Part shown: piece after piece, positions 12,125 through 23,200 of the stretch | Position numbering within the stretch: the first letter of the stretch is position 1 | Layout: each line of letters starts with the position of its first letter | Assembly (NCBI GenBank): GCA_023079485.1 | Contig: CM041102.1 | Location: forward strand, 2,241,269-2,305,268 | Length of the DNA stretch: 64,000 nucleotides | From: Archilochus colubris | Taxonomy: Eukaryota > Chordata > Aves > Apodiformes > Trochilidae | Direction of reading: 5' to 3' | Translations under genes and position numbers: made by a program | Notes under the pieces: generated by a model | What the model was told of the DNA's origin: nothing | Seen by the model: only the letters and a program-made list of their open reading frames with translations | The model's database searches: none

Positions 12125-15100
12125 ATAGGAGGACACAGGCACGTGGAGAACCCTGCATTTTCTCCTCCTGCTGTGCCCATGATGCAGCACATGGTGGCAT
12201 CCCAGCCATCAGTCCAGGATCCCTGAGGATGCTCATCCAAATTTTGCTGGGAGGGTTAGCAAAATCTCATGATAGGCCTCTCCTGGTGTCCTCTTTCTAC
12301 CAAATATTGGCTCAGGAACCACTCAGCAATGCTGGACTGAATGAAATGATTGCACATGCAGGTCATGACCTGCCACAGCTCTTGGGCATGTGTGTAAATA
12401 AAACCAGTTGCATCACTCCTCAGTTTTTAAACTTCTGAGTCATTTCTGTCTGAACATCATTTTTTGGCATAGCCTCTCAGGCATTTTCTACCTTTTGAAT
12501 TTGTGGGGGTTTTTTGTTTTGCAGGAGCCTCAGCTACTGTCAAAACTTTACATTTAGTAAGAATCAGGGGCTGGAAAAAGCAGCAGAGACACCTTGGCTT
12601 CCTTTGGCAGGCTGGGGAAGGCAACCAGGAATTTCATCCCAAACATCAGCCTCAGCTACCCCTGCAGTAACCCCCAGCCTTCTTTCCTCTGTGTCCTGAG
12701 AGCTAGAAGCAAAAAATGCAGAAAGTTTTGGTGGATTCTCCTTCTGTTTGCTCTGCAGAACTTTGCTGCAGGGCTGCTCCCACCTGCTGCAGACCACAAA
12801 AGGAGCAGCACCAGCTCAGAGAGCCTGAAACCTCCAGACTGTTGCTTCCCTCCTCCTCTCCTTCCTGGTCTGGTCCAGGGCATTAAACTAGAAATATTCA
12901 TGCAAGAGAAACATTAAAAAAAAATAAAAAAATAAAAATAAAGAAGAGTTCTGAGGCAGGAGAGAGGAGAAAGTGCTCAAGGTGGCCCTGGCTGCTCTGC
13001 AGGCTGGTCTGTGGATGGATGGCCACCAGTAAGAAAGTAGGTCCAAGGTAATCAGAATTAAAAACAAACCCACCACGTCCCATCCCTGAGGTTGTTGTTT
13101 TCTGGTGTGAGGTTGCTCAGGAAGTTTGCAGCAGGATGCGGCCGGTGACCTCTGCTCGGGCGATCGCCTCGACGCTTCGCTCACCTTTTCTCCCACAGTC
13201 ACTGCCTGTTTCCTCCCTGGGAATGGGGCTGCAGGTTTCCTGTGCTGGGGAGCAGCTTAACCCTTTGGGATATCCCATGTTCCAGCCCCCTGGGGCACCC
13301 CGTGGGGCTGGTGGGACTGGGGTGCATTCCACGGGCAGGTGGGGCCCATCTGCTCCCCAGTGGGGATGCTGGAACCAGGACAAGGTGGGATGAGGTCTCC
13401 TTGGAGCTTCCATGGTGAGGTTTGGGGAAAGGAAGGATAACAGAGGAAAAGGGGGAAATGGAAGAAACCAGCAAGCATTGGTTGGTATTTCCAGGAAAAA
13501 GCAAGCAAGCAGGGACTCAGCTGGGGGAATGAATGGGAGGATTAAAATCTTTTCCAGTCAAAAAAAAGCCCAAATTCAGGGGCCATGCAGGGTGCTCTGC
13601 TTAGTGCCACGGCCAGGGAGAGCACAGCATAGGATGAGCCCCTCCAGAAACAAGTGGAGGTTCTACTTCTTGGGTGCAAAATCAAGGTTTGTTAGCCAGG
13701 GAAACCATCTGCACCACGGGGTGTCCTGCAGATGGACCTCTCAGGAAAGAACACGAGTGACTCCTTGGGAAAGTCTTTGCTGTGTCCCAGGAGTTTGCTG
13801 TGTGCTATTTGCTCACCTTGCAAGACCTGATCTGCTTCGGACTAAATATTCAGGGCCTGGGAGGTGGAAATCACATCCTGCCCCTGTCTCTCAGCCTCAA
13901 ACATACCCTGGAGCAGAGCTAGGAGAAACTCTTACCCTCTATGTCTGGAAAAGTTGCCCTTCCCTTGCTGGGTCCATCCAAGGCTGTATCTTTGCAAGAT
14001 TCCTCCTGGTGAGAAGGGCTCCTCCTGCCTTGGGTGGAATTGCACTTTTTAGCTGGAGGAGGGGGTCAGGGGGGGCTGCAACAATGGCTTGAAAACAAAC
14101 TTTGGAAAGAGCGACTCACTTGCTGAGCCATTGAGGATGTTGTTTATATGTTGGATCCTGTTTTCTTCCTCCAGCAAAGTGCTTCTCCTCCCAGGTGCAT
14201 CTCCCAGGGCTTCCTGCCAGCCTGACCCTGCCAGGGGACGCATGGCTCAGCTGGAGGGTTCCTCCCACCCTGGGGGGCAATGAAGAAGTGAGGACCTGGG
14301 GTGACTGAGATGGTAAGGTGATAAATCAACACCCTCTCAGTTCAAGCAAGACCTGGGTTGAGCAGGATGGATCCTGCTGCTTCACCCGGGGTCATTTGGG
14401 TCCTTCAGCCCCACCAGGCACCAGCTCCAAGTGTTAGGGGAGCTGAAGATGGTCCCCACCACCATGGCACTCTCTGTGGGTCATCACTGCCTGGCAAGCC
14501 CTTGGGGGAAGCCCTCAGGAGCTGGCATGAGTGGCTTTAGGTGTGCACAGAGGCTCCCAAAGCTGCAGGAGGATTTTCTGCAGCAATGATGCTTCAAAAA
14601 TGACAGAAAACAGGAGACTGATGCTGTCTCCAGCACATGCTTGCTGGACCTGCTCTGTATGCTGGTGGCAAGGAAGCAGATGTGCCTGCAGGGACCCTGA
14701 CTTGAGGGGACAAGCCAAAAATGGGTGATATTCCTAATTTTACTCCCAAGGAGAGGCAGCTGTGAGCCAGGGGAGACACAGAGGGGTCACACCAGAGGAC
14801 ATGGTGGTGCCACCAGCCCAAGGGGCTCTTGCTGCATCCTGTGATGCCCAGGGAGAGCCTGGGGGTCCCACCTCCCACCCTGTCCCCAGCATCTCCCACG
14901 TCCCCAGTGGCCAAGGACACGTCCCTGGTGAGGGGAGATGGGAACCAGGACATGGGCTGGGAGCTCAGCAGCTGCCAACATGGGAATGTTTGAACAAGGA
15001 GCGAAACCTCATTTAAACAAATAAATAAACAAGCTGACATCCTCTGGGCCCAGGTTTATGATAATAAAAACAGAGAGCCCAGCTTGTGGGAGGAAAATAC

Positions 15101-15639
15101 ATCGTGTGTTTTCACATCTCCCGTTTCCTCCTAGACCGTCGCAAGAATTTCCTCCGAGTCCATCACTTCCTTCTGACATTTTTTGAGCTCAGAAATCCAG
15201 ATCTGAGCTCGCTGCCCTCTCCTTGACGAGGGAGGCAGGAAGAGGTGGCTTTGAAGGATCCCTCTCAGCCAGATTTTTGTGCCTGGTTGCTTTGAAGTGC
15301 TGGAGGCAGAGCAGAGAAAAAAGCCCAGCCAAGGATGGGAACCCATCACATCCCAACCTGATCTTTTCCTCTTTTTCCATGCTCAAAATGACCCTGGAGA
15401 GTTGTGCAGGGCAACATAGTCCATGGTCCTCAGGGTCTTCTCCATCCAGGGTCTTCCTATGGATTTCCAAGGGATTTTTTAACTGCATTCCCAATGCTGA
15501 GAAGATGCAGCTGGGATCTGCACTTGCACCTCTGGCTGAACCCATTCCACCTTTTTTTTTTAATATATAAAAAACCTTTCTTGCACTTTGCAGGTGAGGA
15601 GTGGACAGAAGTGTCCATCTCAGACACAGGGGCATTCAG
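12125..15639. other. Intergenic, moderately GC-rich
   Basis: No repeat family recognised. A compact CpG cluster lies at 13138-13186. The 226-codon open frame at 13412-14092 has no recognisable domain. Confidence 0.65.
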
Positions 15640-15732
15640 GTAGCACCAAGACATGGCGAAGTGGGGGAAACTGAGGCACGAAGCAAGCAAATTGCTTAAT
15701 CACCTCTCCAGATCTGACCCGAGACCCCAGAT
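15640..15732 (+). mobile_element. MIR-like SINE relic
   Basis: The core word GGGGAAACTGAGGCACGAAG is followed by AAATTGCTTAATCACCTC. This is the MIR core pattern of GGAAACTGAGGCACAGAG followed by an AACTTGCCC-like segment. Short and diverged. Confidence 0.5.
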
Positions 15733-16040
15733 AGACCCCAGGATTATTATTTTCATGTCAAGAAGCTTAAAACTACCCATGCTTTCAAAAAAAAAGGGGG
15801 GGGGAAGGGTGTGAAAGTTTCCCTGGTGTCTCAGCACCTCCCGTGCTAGAGCAGGGTTTGTGAATGAACTGGAAAACCTCAGATTACAGTAAAGAGATGG
15901 GAGCTGGGATATCCTGGAAAGCCCCAGCTGCCCTGAAAGGAGGAAAAAAAAAAATAAAAATAATAAAAATGTTATAAGTGCATACCAGGGTCTTTTAAAC
16001 CGAGGTGAAGCTGCCCTAACCCGGGCTCCAGCAAAGGCAA

Positions 16041-16093
16041 TTTTCTTTTTTCTTTTTTTTTCTTTTTTCTTTTTCTTTTTTCTTTTTTTTCCC
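16041..16093 (+). repeat. Pyrimidine tract, T-rich (TTTTC)n-like
   Basis: 53 bp consisting only of T and C, mostly runs of T separated by single C. Confidence 0.95.
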
Positions 16094-17288
16094 AGGGAGT
16101 GGATAATTTGGGCACCTTTGCCCTAAAGCTGTGACCTCCAGCATTCACCTCGGGGCCGTGTCCCCAGGGCAGAGCCATTCACACAGCTCCAGCCTGAGAG
16201 AGAGACCCAGCGGTAGTATCACAGGGGAAAAAAAAACACCCAAGTCACCTTGGGAAGAGAATGCTTCCCATTTTTTTGGCTCTCAGAGGTGTCAAAGGAA
16301 GCAATCTGACGTCGAAGGGCCGGAAAAAAACAGCTTCTTGGCTGATGTTGGTCATGCAGAGCGAGGTCACATCGAAAGCTATCAGGGGCTTAAAAATAAA
16401 TGCAGCGTGGAGGCTGCCATGCAGAGATATCCTGGATCTCAGAGCCACGAGGGCTGGAAGCAGGAAGAAACTGGAATGACCTTCCCCCCCCTCCCCCTGA
16501 TTCCTACTTGTTGGGTTTTTTTTTCCTTTGTCATGCTCCTGGCAGTAAATCACTGAAATTTCTGCATTCAAGCCTCATTAAAAATCCCCCAGGGTGGGTG
16601 AAGCCCACTGGTGGCTGCTCCTGCTCCCCTCCACGGGGATGAGTGGGTGCATGGCTGAGCTGGGAGGATGGTCCATGAAGAGATATGAGGATGATGAGGA
16701 GGAGGATGATGATGAGCAGCTCCAGGTAGAAAGCCCCATCCCCATCCCATCTGCAAAGCAACTTTGCAGGCACACACCTGGGAAAAAAAGGAAAAGCTCT
16801 GTGTAATTTATCTGGATTCCCAGAGCTGCTTCTCCAGCAGATGAGAAATGCAGCACAACTGCATCCCCACCAGCCTGACATCACCTGGAAGAGTTGTTGT
16901 GGGGATGCTGAGCACAGGGGAGGGGAAGCTGTTGGCAACCAGGCAGGAGATGCAGCAGCTCAGGGATGGGAAATGCTCTGACATTTGCAGGTCTGGCCCT
17001 GCTCATTCTTCCTCCCACTTTTTCCTCACCTCAACCTCCATCAAAAGCTCTGAATATGGGACCTAGCCAGGCAGGAGTACAAGCAGATCATTTCTGGGCA
17101 TCATTTCTGGTCCATCACCCAGTGGCTGTTGGGAGAAGCATCACAACCAAACCAGGGGAGTTTGTAGGGCTCTGTTGGGACTGGGGTTGGCACCAGTGCT
17201 GCCAGTAACCTGCTGGAGGCAGCTCCCAGCCCCACAGCACAGCCAGGGCTTTGCTGAACCAGGTTCAAACTCCTGTTCTGAAAGGACC

Positions 17289-17343
17289 TTTCCCTTTGGA
17301 ATCCAATCCTTTCCCTTTGGAATCCAATCCTTTCCCTTTGGAA
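17289..17343 (+). repeat. 21-bp tandem repeat, 2.6 copies
   Basis: The unit TTTCCCTTTGGAATCCAATCC starts at 17289 and 17310, and a third partial copy starts at 17331. The copies are identical where they overlap. Confidence 0.97.
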
Positions 17344-18042
17344 AGGGCTCTTTTACTGTCAGCACATCACACAAGGAGCGGGAATGACAGGGATCACCAG
17401 GCTCCAAGGCAGATAATCAGCTTACCCACCTGCTTACATTTGCTCCTGAGAAACTTTAGAGGACAGGAAAGAAGCAGGAGGACCCAAAGAAAGAAAGAAA
17501 GAAAGGGGAAGAAGATTTATGTCTCCTGAGCTGAAAGGATCCAACCCAGCCGTGCTGTAAGATGTGACTGAGCCCACAACCCCCTTTTGATGTCTGCAGG
17601 AAGGAAAGAAGATGCTGAGAACTTTCTCAGCTCTGGGGAAGCCAGCCCTTACTTCCACGTCCAGGGTCAAGAGGTGGTGGAAAGAAAAATAAAGCCCAAT
17701 TAGGAAATAAGGAGTTGAAAGAGCTCTTCCCTTCCCTTGGGCCCTGGAGCAGGTGCTGCCCAAGCTTGGGATAAGGATGAGGATGAGCTGGAGCTGCAGA
17801 GCCATCCCTGGATGGGTGCACAGCACCCACACAGCCAGGGGAGCTGCCAGCACCTGGGCACCTTTCCAAAGGGATTAAGAAAAGAAAAAGTTGTCAGGTG
17901 CTCCCACAGGTTGACCTGGGAGTCCCCACTGTGTCCCCTTGGGTGAGACTGTGAACAACACTGCCGGGTCCCCACCCTCTGGTCACAGGGGATGAAACCC
18001 CTAAATTTATCCCTCCCAGCTGTGAGTGGTATTTAAGGACCA

Positions 18043-18075
<33 letters not shown>
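18043..18075 (+). repeat. (ATT)11 microsatellite
   Basis: 33 bp of uninterrupted ATT units. Confidence 0.98.
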
Positions 18076-18442
18076 GTTTTAAACTGAGGAGAATTGTGAG
18101 ATGTGTTTCATCTGGGGCAGAGCAATGCCAAATATTTTCCAAGGTTATTCAAGCAGATCTTGCCAGGCATTAGGCAGAGCCACAGCCATCCCTCTCCTGA
18201 GCCTGTGACACAGAGGAGAGAAGGCAAAGCTGGAGTTTTCATTTTACACCAGTGGTGATTGTGAGAGAAGCCCTCAGGCATCCACCCAAGCAAGGAAAAT
18301 CCCCTGCTTGCTTGCCTGGGGCTGGGCAGAGCCAATAAATCAATCAGTACAGAGGGGTTATTGAAAAAAAGCCAAGAAATTTAGGGAAATTTTTATCTCC
18401 TCACAGATTTTCCATTAAAAAAATAATTTGAAAATAGAATAA

Positions 18443-18479
<37 letters not shown>

Positions 18480-18492
18480 GTAATAATAATAA
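18443..18492 (+). repeat. (AAT)n microsatellite
   Basis: About 50 bp of AAT units, interrupted once by GG at 18479-18480. Confidence 0.95.
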
Positions 18493-18627
18493 CAAACAAA
18501 AAACAAGCAGGAGGCTGCTAGGGCCAGCCCAGTGATTAAGTCTCAAAATGGTGCTCTGGGGTCCTGGTGAGAAATTGGGTGAGTTCTGCCCATCACTGCC
18601 CCCAAACAACCATCAGCAACCATCACA

Positions 18628-18675
<48 letters not shown>
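18628..18675 (+). repeat. (TGTC)12 microsatellite
   Basis: 48 bp of perfect TGTC units. Confidence 0.98.
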
Positions 18676-19687
18676 AGGGCAAAGAGCCATGCCCAGAGCC
18701 TGGGAGCATCTTGGAAAAAAATCCTCCCAAACCCATCTCTGCCTGACTGCTGGGGGAACTGGTTTTGCTGTCAGCCAGGACAGTGATTCCTGCTCCCAAC
18801 CCACTGCCAGCCAGGACTTTCCTTCCCTTTTTCTGCCATTTCCTGGGCAGCTTTTCCTGGGTCTCCAAGATTTGCCAGGAAAGCTCTGTTTGGGCCCCCT
18901 CTGCCTGGGTGGGAAGGGGCAGCTCCTGGAATTAAATCAGGATGGGCAAAGCTGAGGTGCCACAGGGTCAAGCAATCTGGCAGATATTTTACTGCCTGCT
19001 CCTTGCTTGGGTTTTTTGGGTTTTTTTTTCAAGCAGTTCTGCCCATTTTCCTAGACCAAGCAATGGAAGGGATCCCCTCCTGCTCCACGGATCCTTCCAG
19101 CCCCCTGCCAGGGATGCTGAGCTGCAAAACTCAGGGTACCTTTATTTTTAGAGCCCTGCAGGAGGATCCTTCCCAGTCGAGTTGGTTGCTCTCAGTTACT
19201 GACCTTGCCAGACAGAGTTTTTACTGATGTCATTTTGAGTAAGTCCCAGCCCAAATCCTGATGGGGGTGGTTTGGTTTTGCAGCCCAATCTCCTGCTGTC
19301 ACTGCTACAAACACTCTTGTGCCTGCTTGGAGCTGACTGCCTGCCTTGGCTCAGAGAAGTCCTGTGTGCCAGTTTAAATTATTCTGGGCAACTGAGGAAA
19401 AAAAAAAAACCAAACCCAAAAAAAAAAAACCTCTCAGCAACCAAGCTCTGGGGTGCTCCTCCCAACAGCCCAGAACATGAGGATGGAGAGACTTCAAAAT
19501 GCACCAGGAAAGGGTGCTCTGAAACTCTCCAGCCTGCAGAAATAGAAACTATAAAATAAATAAATGAAGAAGAATAATTTAAAATTTTTAAAAAAAAAAA
19601 AAAGGAAGTGAAATGAAACAACTTTAGAAGATGTGGTGTCTCTGGGGTTCAGTGGGGAGAAAAAATGACTTTTAGGTACTGGTCACC

Positions 19688-20276
19688 AAAAAGGGGGAAA
19701 GGAGAGGAGAGGAGAGGAGAGGAGAGGAGAGGAGAGGAGAGGAGAGGAGAGGAGAGGAGAGGAGAGGAGAGGAGAGAGGAGAGAGGAGAGAGGAGAGGAG
19801 AGAGGAGAGAGGAGAGGAGAGAGAGAGGAAAGGAGAGAGGAGAGAAAGGAGAGAGGAGAGGAAAGGAGAGGAGAGGAGAGGAGAGGAGAGGAGGAGAGGA
19901 GAGGAGAGGAGAGGAGAGGAGGGAGAGAGAGAGGAGAGGAGAGGAGAGGAGGAGAGGAGAGAGAGGAGAGGGAGAGAGAGGAGAGAGAAAGAGGAAGGAA
20001 AGGAAGGAAGGAAAGGAAAGGAAGGAAGGAAGGAAGGAAAGGAAGGAAGGAAGGAAGGAAGGAAGGAAGGAAGGAAGGAAGGAAGGAAGAAGAAGGAAGG
20101 AAGGAAGGAAGGAAGGAAGGAAGGAAGGAAGGAAGGAAGGAAGGAAGGAAGGAAGGAAGGAAGGAAGGAAGGAAGGAAGGAAGGAAGGAAGGAAGGAAGG
20201 AAGGAAGGAAGGAAGGAAGGAAGGAAGGAAGGAAGGAAGGAAGGAAGGAAGGAAGGAAGGAAGGAAGGAAGGAAGG
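19688..20276 (+). repeat. 589-bp uninterrupted purine tract, (GGAGA)n then (GGAA)n
   Basis: Every base on the plus strand from 19688 to 20276 is A or G. The first half is mainly GGAGA and GA units with small variants; from about 19993 it turns into almost pure GGAA units, broken once by AGAAGAAGG near 20088. The complementary strand is all pyrimidine. The long low-complexity open frames here are artefacts of the repeat. Confidence 0.98.
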
Positions 20277-23200
20277 TGTGAGCATGGAAGCAGCTGCAAG
20301 TGCCTTGTGCATATTTATCAGGGCCAGAGGGATTATAATACAATTTTTCACTACTAGCTCATAAAAAAAGGAATCATCATAACAGCTCCCATGTCACACA
20401 TGGGATCACAACCCAGTTAGGAAGGAAGAGCCCGCAGTCAATCACTCCAAATGTTTTGTGGCTGACAGGATAACAGGGGGAATGTTTCAAGGGAGAAGCT
20501 GCAACCTGGAGATGCTGCAGCTCAGGACCCAAAGCAGAAGGTGCCAGAACCAAACCAGGGACACATCCCCATAGCAAATGTGATGGCAGCTCCATAACAC
20601 TGGGCACGGCCACGACTCTGCAAAGCTCCCTGGGCAAGATCTTTCTGCTACAGAAATCCCTAGGAAATGATGCAACTCAGAGGATTTAGGACCTGAAGGA
20701 CTTCTGCAGGTTTGGGCAGATGTGGTCCTGTATGATTGCCAACACACAAGGAAATGTGACCCAGTTCCTTTCCATTAATCCCACTATGGAAAAAGTTCTT
20801 AGAGCCCAAGCAGAGAGGGAGAGGGCTGAGTGCTGCCCCAGTTGTTTTCTGGCATTAGGGGAGGGGGTGAGGGGTGTTTAAACCCCATGCTCAGACTACA
20901 GCAGGCTGCAGGGTTCCCTGTGCCATGTCCCCAAGCTGCCTCCTGTCCCCACAGAGCCTTTGCTTTCAGGGGATGACAACAGCACCCAGCAGGCAGCAAG
21001 TTTTAAACCCTCCCTTATCCCAAATCCACTACCAGGGAGGAGAAGCTGCAAGTGCTGCTGTTCAGAGCCCAGGGAGGGATCCAGGTCGTGGTTTTCCCTG
21101 TTAGGTACTCAAGGGGTTGTGAGGAGTCACTCTGTCATCACCCAGCCTCATTCTCCTGGCCTGCACCAGCCCCCTGCCCTCCTTTTCCCAAGCCTGTATT
21201 CTGGTGAAGTGCATACAGCCAAGGATGGGATAACTTGTCAGGGCTGCTGCTGGCCCTGGGCTCCTTTGCTGATGCTGTAAGAGGAGCTCAGTCCTCATCC
21301 AAGCACCATACATGCTGTGACCATCAGCCCCAGAAGTCTCTCTTCTAATGAAAGGCTTTGGGTATGGATATTCCAAGAGCTGCTTGAGATCCAGTGGAAG
21401 TGGGACAATGTAAACACGTTGGAAAATGCCTCAGCTTCCAAATGAGTTCCCCACATAAAAAAAACAGAGTGGGTGATGGACCAGAGGCCAGCAGAGAAGG
21501 CAGTGCATTGGCCCTCACCCTGCTAAGCCACCAGGAAGATGGAAAAACACAGCCTGTTCCTTCCTTCCTGATCAGGACTGATCCAGTGCTCCAGAAACTT
21601 GGGAACTGGAAGCCATTGTTGGTTTGGGGTTTTTTTTCCAAATTTTGTATATAAGATCATCTATTGCTGTTATTTATTCCTGTCTTATTGCACCAAGTTT
21701 CATCCTTCAGGATGGGTTATAGGACCTACAAAGCAAAATCTTTTCTTACTCTGTGGGCAACAGGGACTGGAAACCTTTTGATCCACCTTTCCAAAGTTCT
21801 CTGTGGATTTTCCTCTCCCAGGGAGGCTGTGACCTTGGGCATTGCCCATTCGAGGTGGTAAAAGCCACTCTGCAGACTTTGATATTCTTTTCCATCAAAG
21901 AATCCCTGGGGCCTTTTTACCCTCATTAATTAAACCTCACATGCTGCCTGGTTGGTACAGACAGGTTATCCACATCATTTTACACTGGAAAAAAGGTTAA
22001 TTGGCTTATTGGACCTCACAGAGCCTGGCTAGCAGGTGCCCTCCCATTCCTACTCAGCTCCCAAACTACCTGAGCCTGAGAAACCTCCCAGGTTTTCCCT
22101 TGAATCCCATCATAGACCACACAGGGGATTCAGAAGAGTGATACCAAAAGCAACCCCTCCTTCCTATATCCATTGCCTGCTTCCCCTTTTGCTTTTCTTA
22201 GTATCCAGAAGAGAGAAAGAAAGAAAGAAAAAAAAAAATAAAATAAAATTAGAGGCAACATGAAACCACTCCACGCTCCCAAGGAGAAAATAAAAATGGA
22301 TGTTGCAGGCTCATGTGTTCTGTACGTTTCCAAATATTTCCATCTGCTCCTGAAATTTCCATTAGGAGTTGCCAAAAAGTCTTACAGAATTGTTAACACG
22401 ATGGTAAATTTAGATTCTTTTTATGGAGAGACGTTTCCCCCACCCTCTTAAAAGTCTGGTATCAATTTGTTCTCTCACTGATAAGCCAAAGGTTTTGCTG
22501 GCTTTGCCCTTTTGCCCTGCTCGGGGCAGGCAGAGCCATGGGGGAGGCACCACCCATGTGGGTCCAGCTTCACCCCTTGGTTTGTCCCCTTCCATCCTCC
22601 TGTGTCACCTCAAACAAGAGAAACCCCTTTCAGGAAAGGTATTAAGGAGCAATTCTTCAGGGTGCTGAGCACAGAGAAGCTGTGGCTGCCCCATCCCTAA
22701 AGGTTCAGTTCCAAGTGGGATGGGGCTTGGAGCAGCTCTGCTTGCAGCTGGAGAAGGGCAGGGGGTTAAAGCTGGATGTGTCCCCATCCTTTGCTCTCAA
22801 TGCACCCCCAAAGAGAGGATTTGGCTCGGTGGCTTCCCAGGGGGTGGGAGAAGGTGGGGATGGGAGGGAGAGCATCACTTAGGGGTGATGGAGGATGAAA
22901 CAAAGAGGAGGTGGGCAAAGGGCAGAGTGAGGGCAGCATCTCCTCAGCACCAGGCTCTGCTGGCTGTGAAAACACTCATGAATATTTATCCAAGAAATGA
23001 TGCCCCCAGGCAGAGCTCTGGCGTAGCTCCCTTGATTCAGCTGAAGTTGTGTCATGAGGCTGTTTCCTCAGGGGGGGAGAGGTGATGAAAATACCGGTGC
23101 TAATTCAGTCCAAAAGGGCATTCTCCTGTCAGAAAGTGCTTTTTTTGGGCTGGCTCTTGCGTGTGCTCCACTGGGTGAATTCACAGTGGCATCACTAGGG

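Noticed and set aside
13412..14092. 226-codon plus-strand open frame
   Set aside because: No domain or splice-linked context.
19649..20357. Open frames of 216 to 230 codons on both strands (Ser/Leu/Pro- or Arg/Glu/Gly-rich)
   Set aside because: They are translations of the GGAGA/GGAA repeat. A stop-free repeat gives open frames on both strands, with no other coding evidence.
22720..22790. CR1-like words GGGATGGGGCTTGGAGCAGC and GGCAGGGGGTTAAAG
   Set aside because: Resembles one CR1 3' subfamily but is too short and diverged, and lacks the terminal block.
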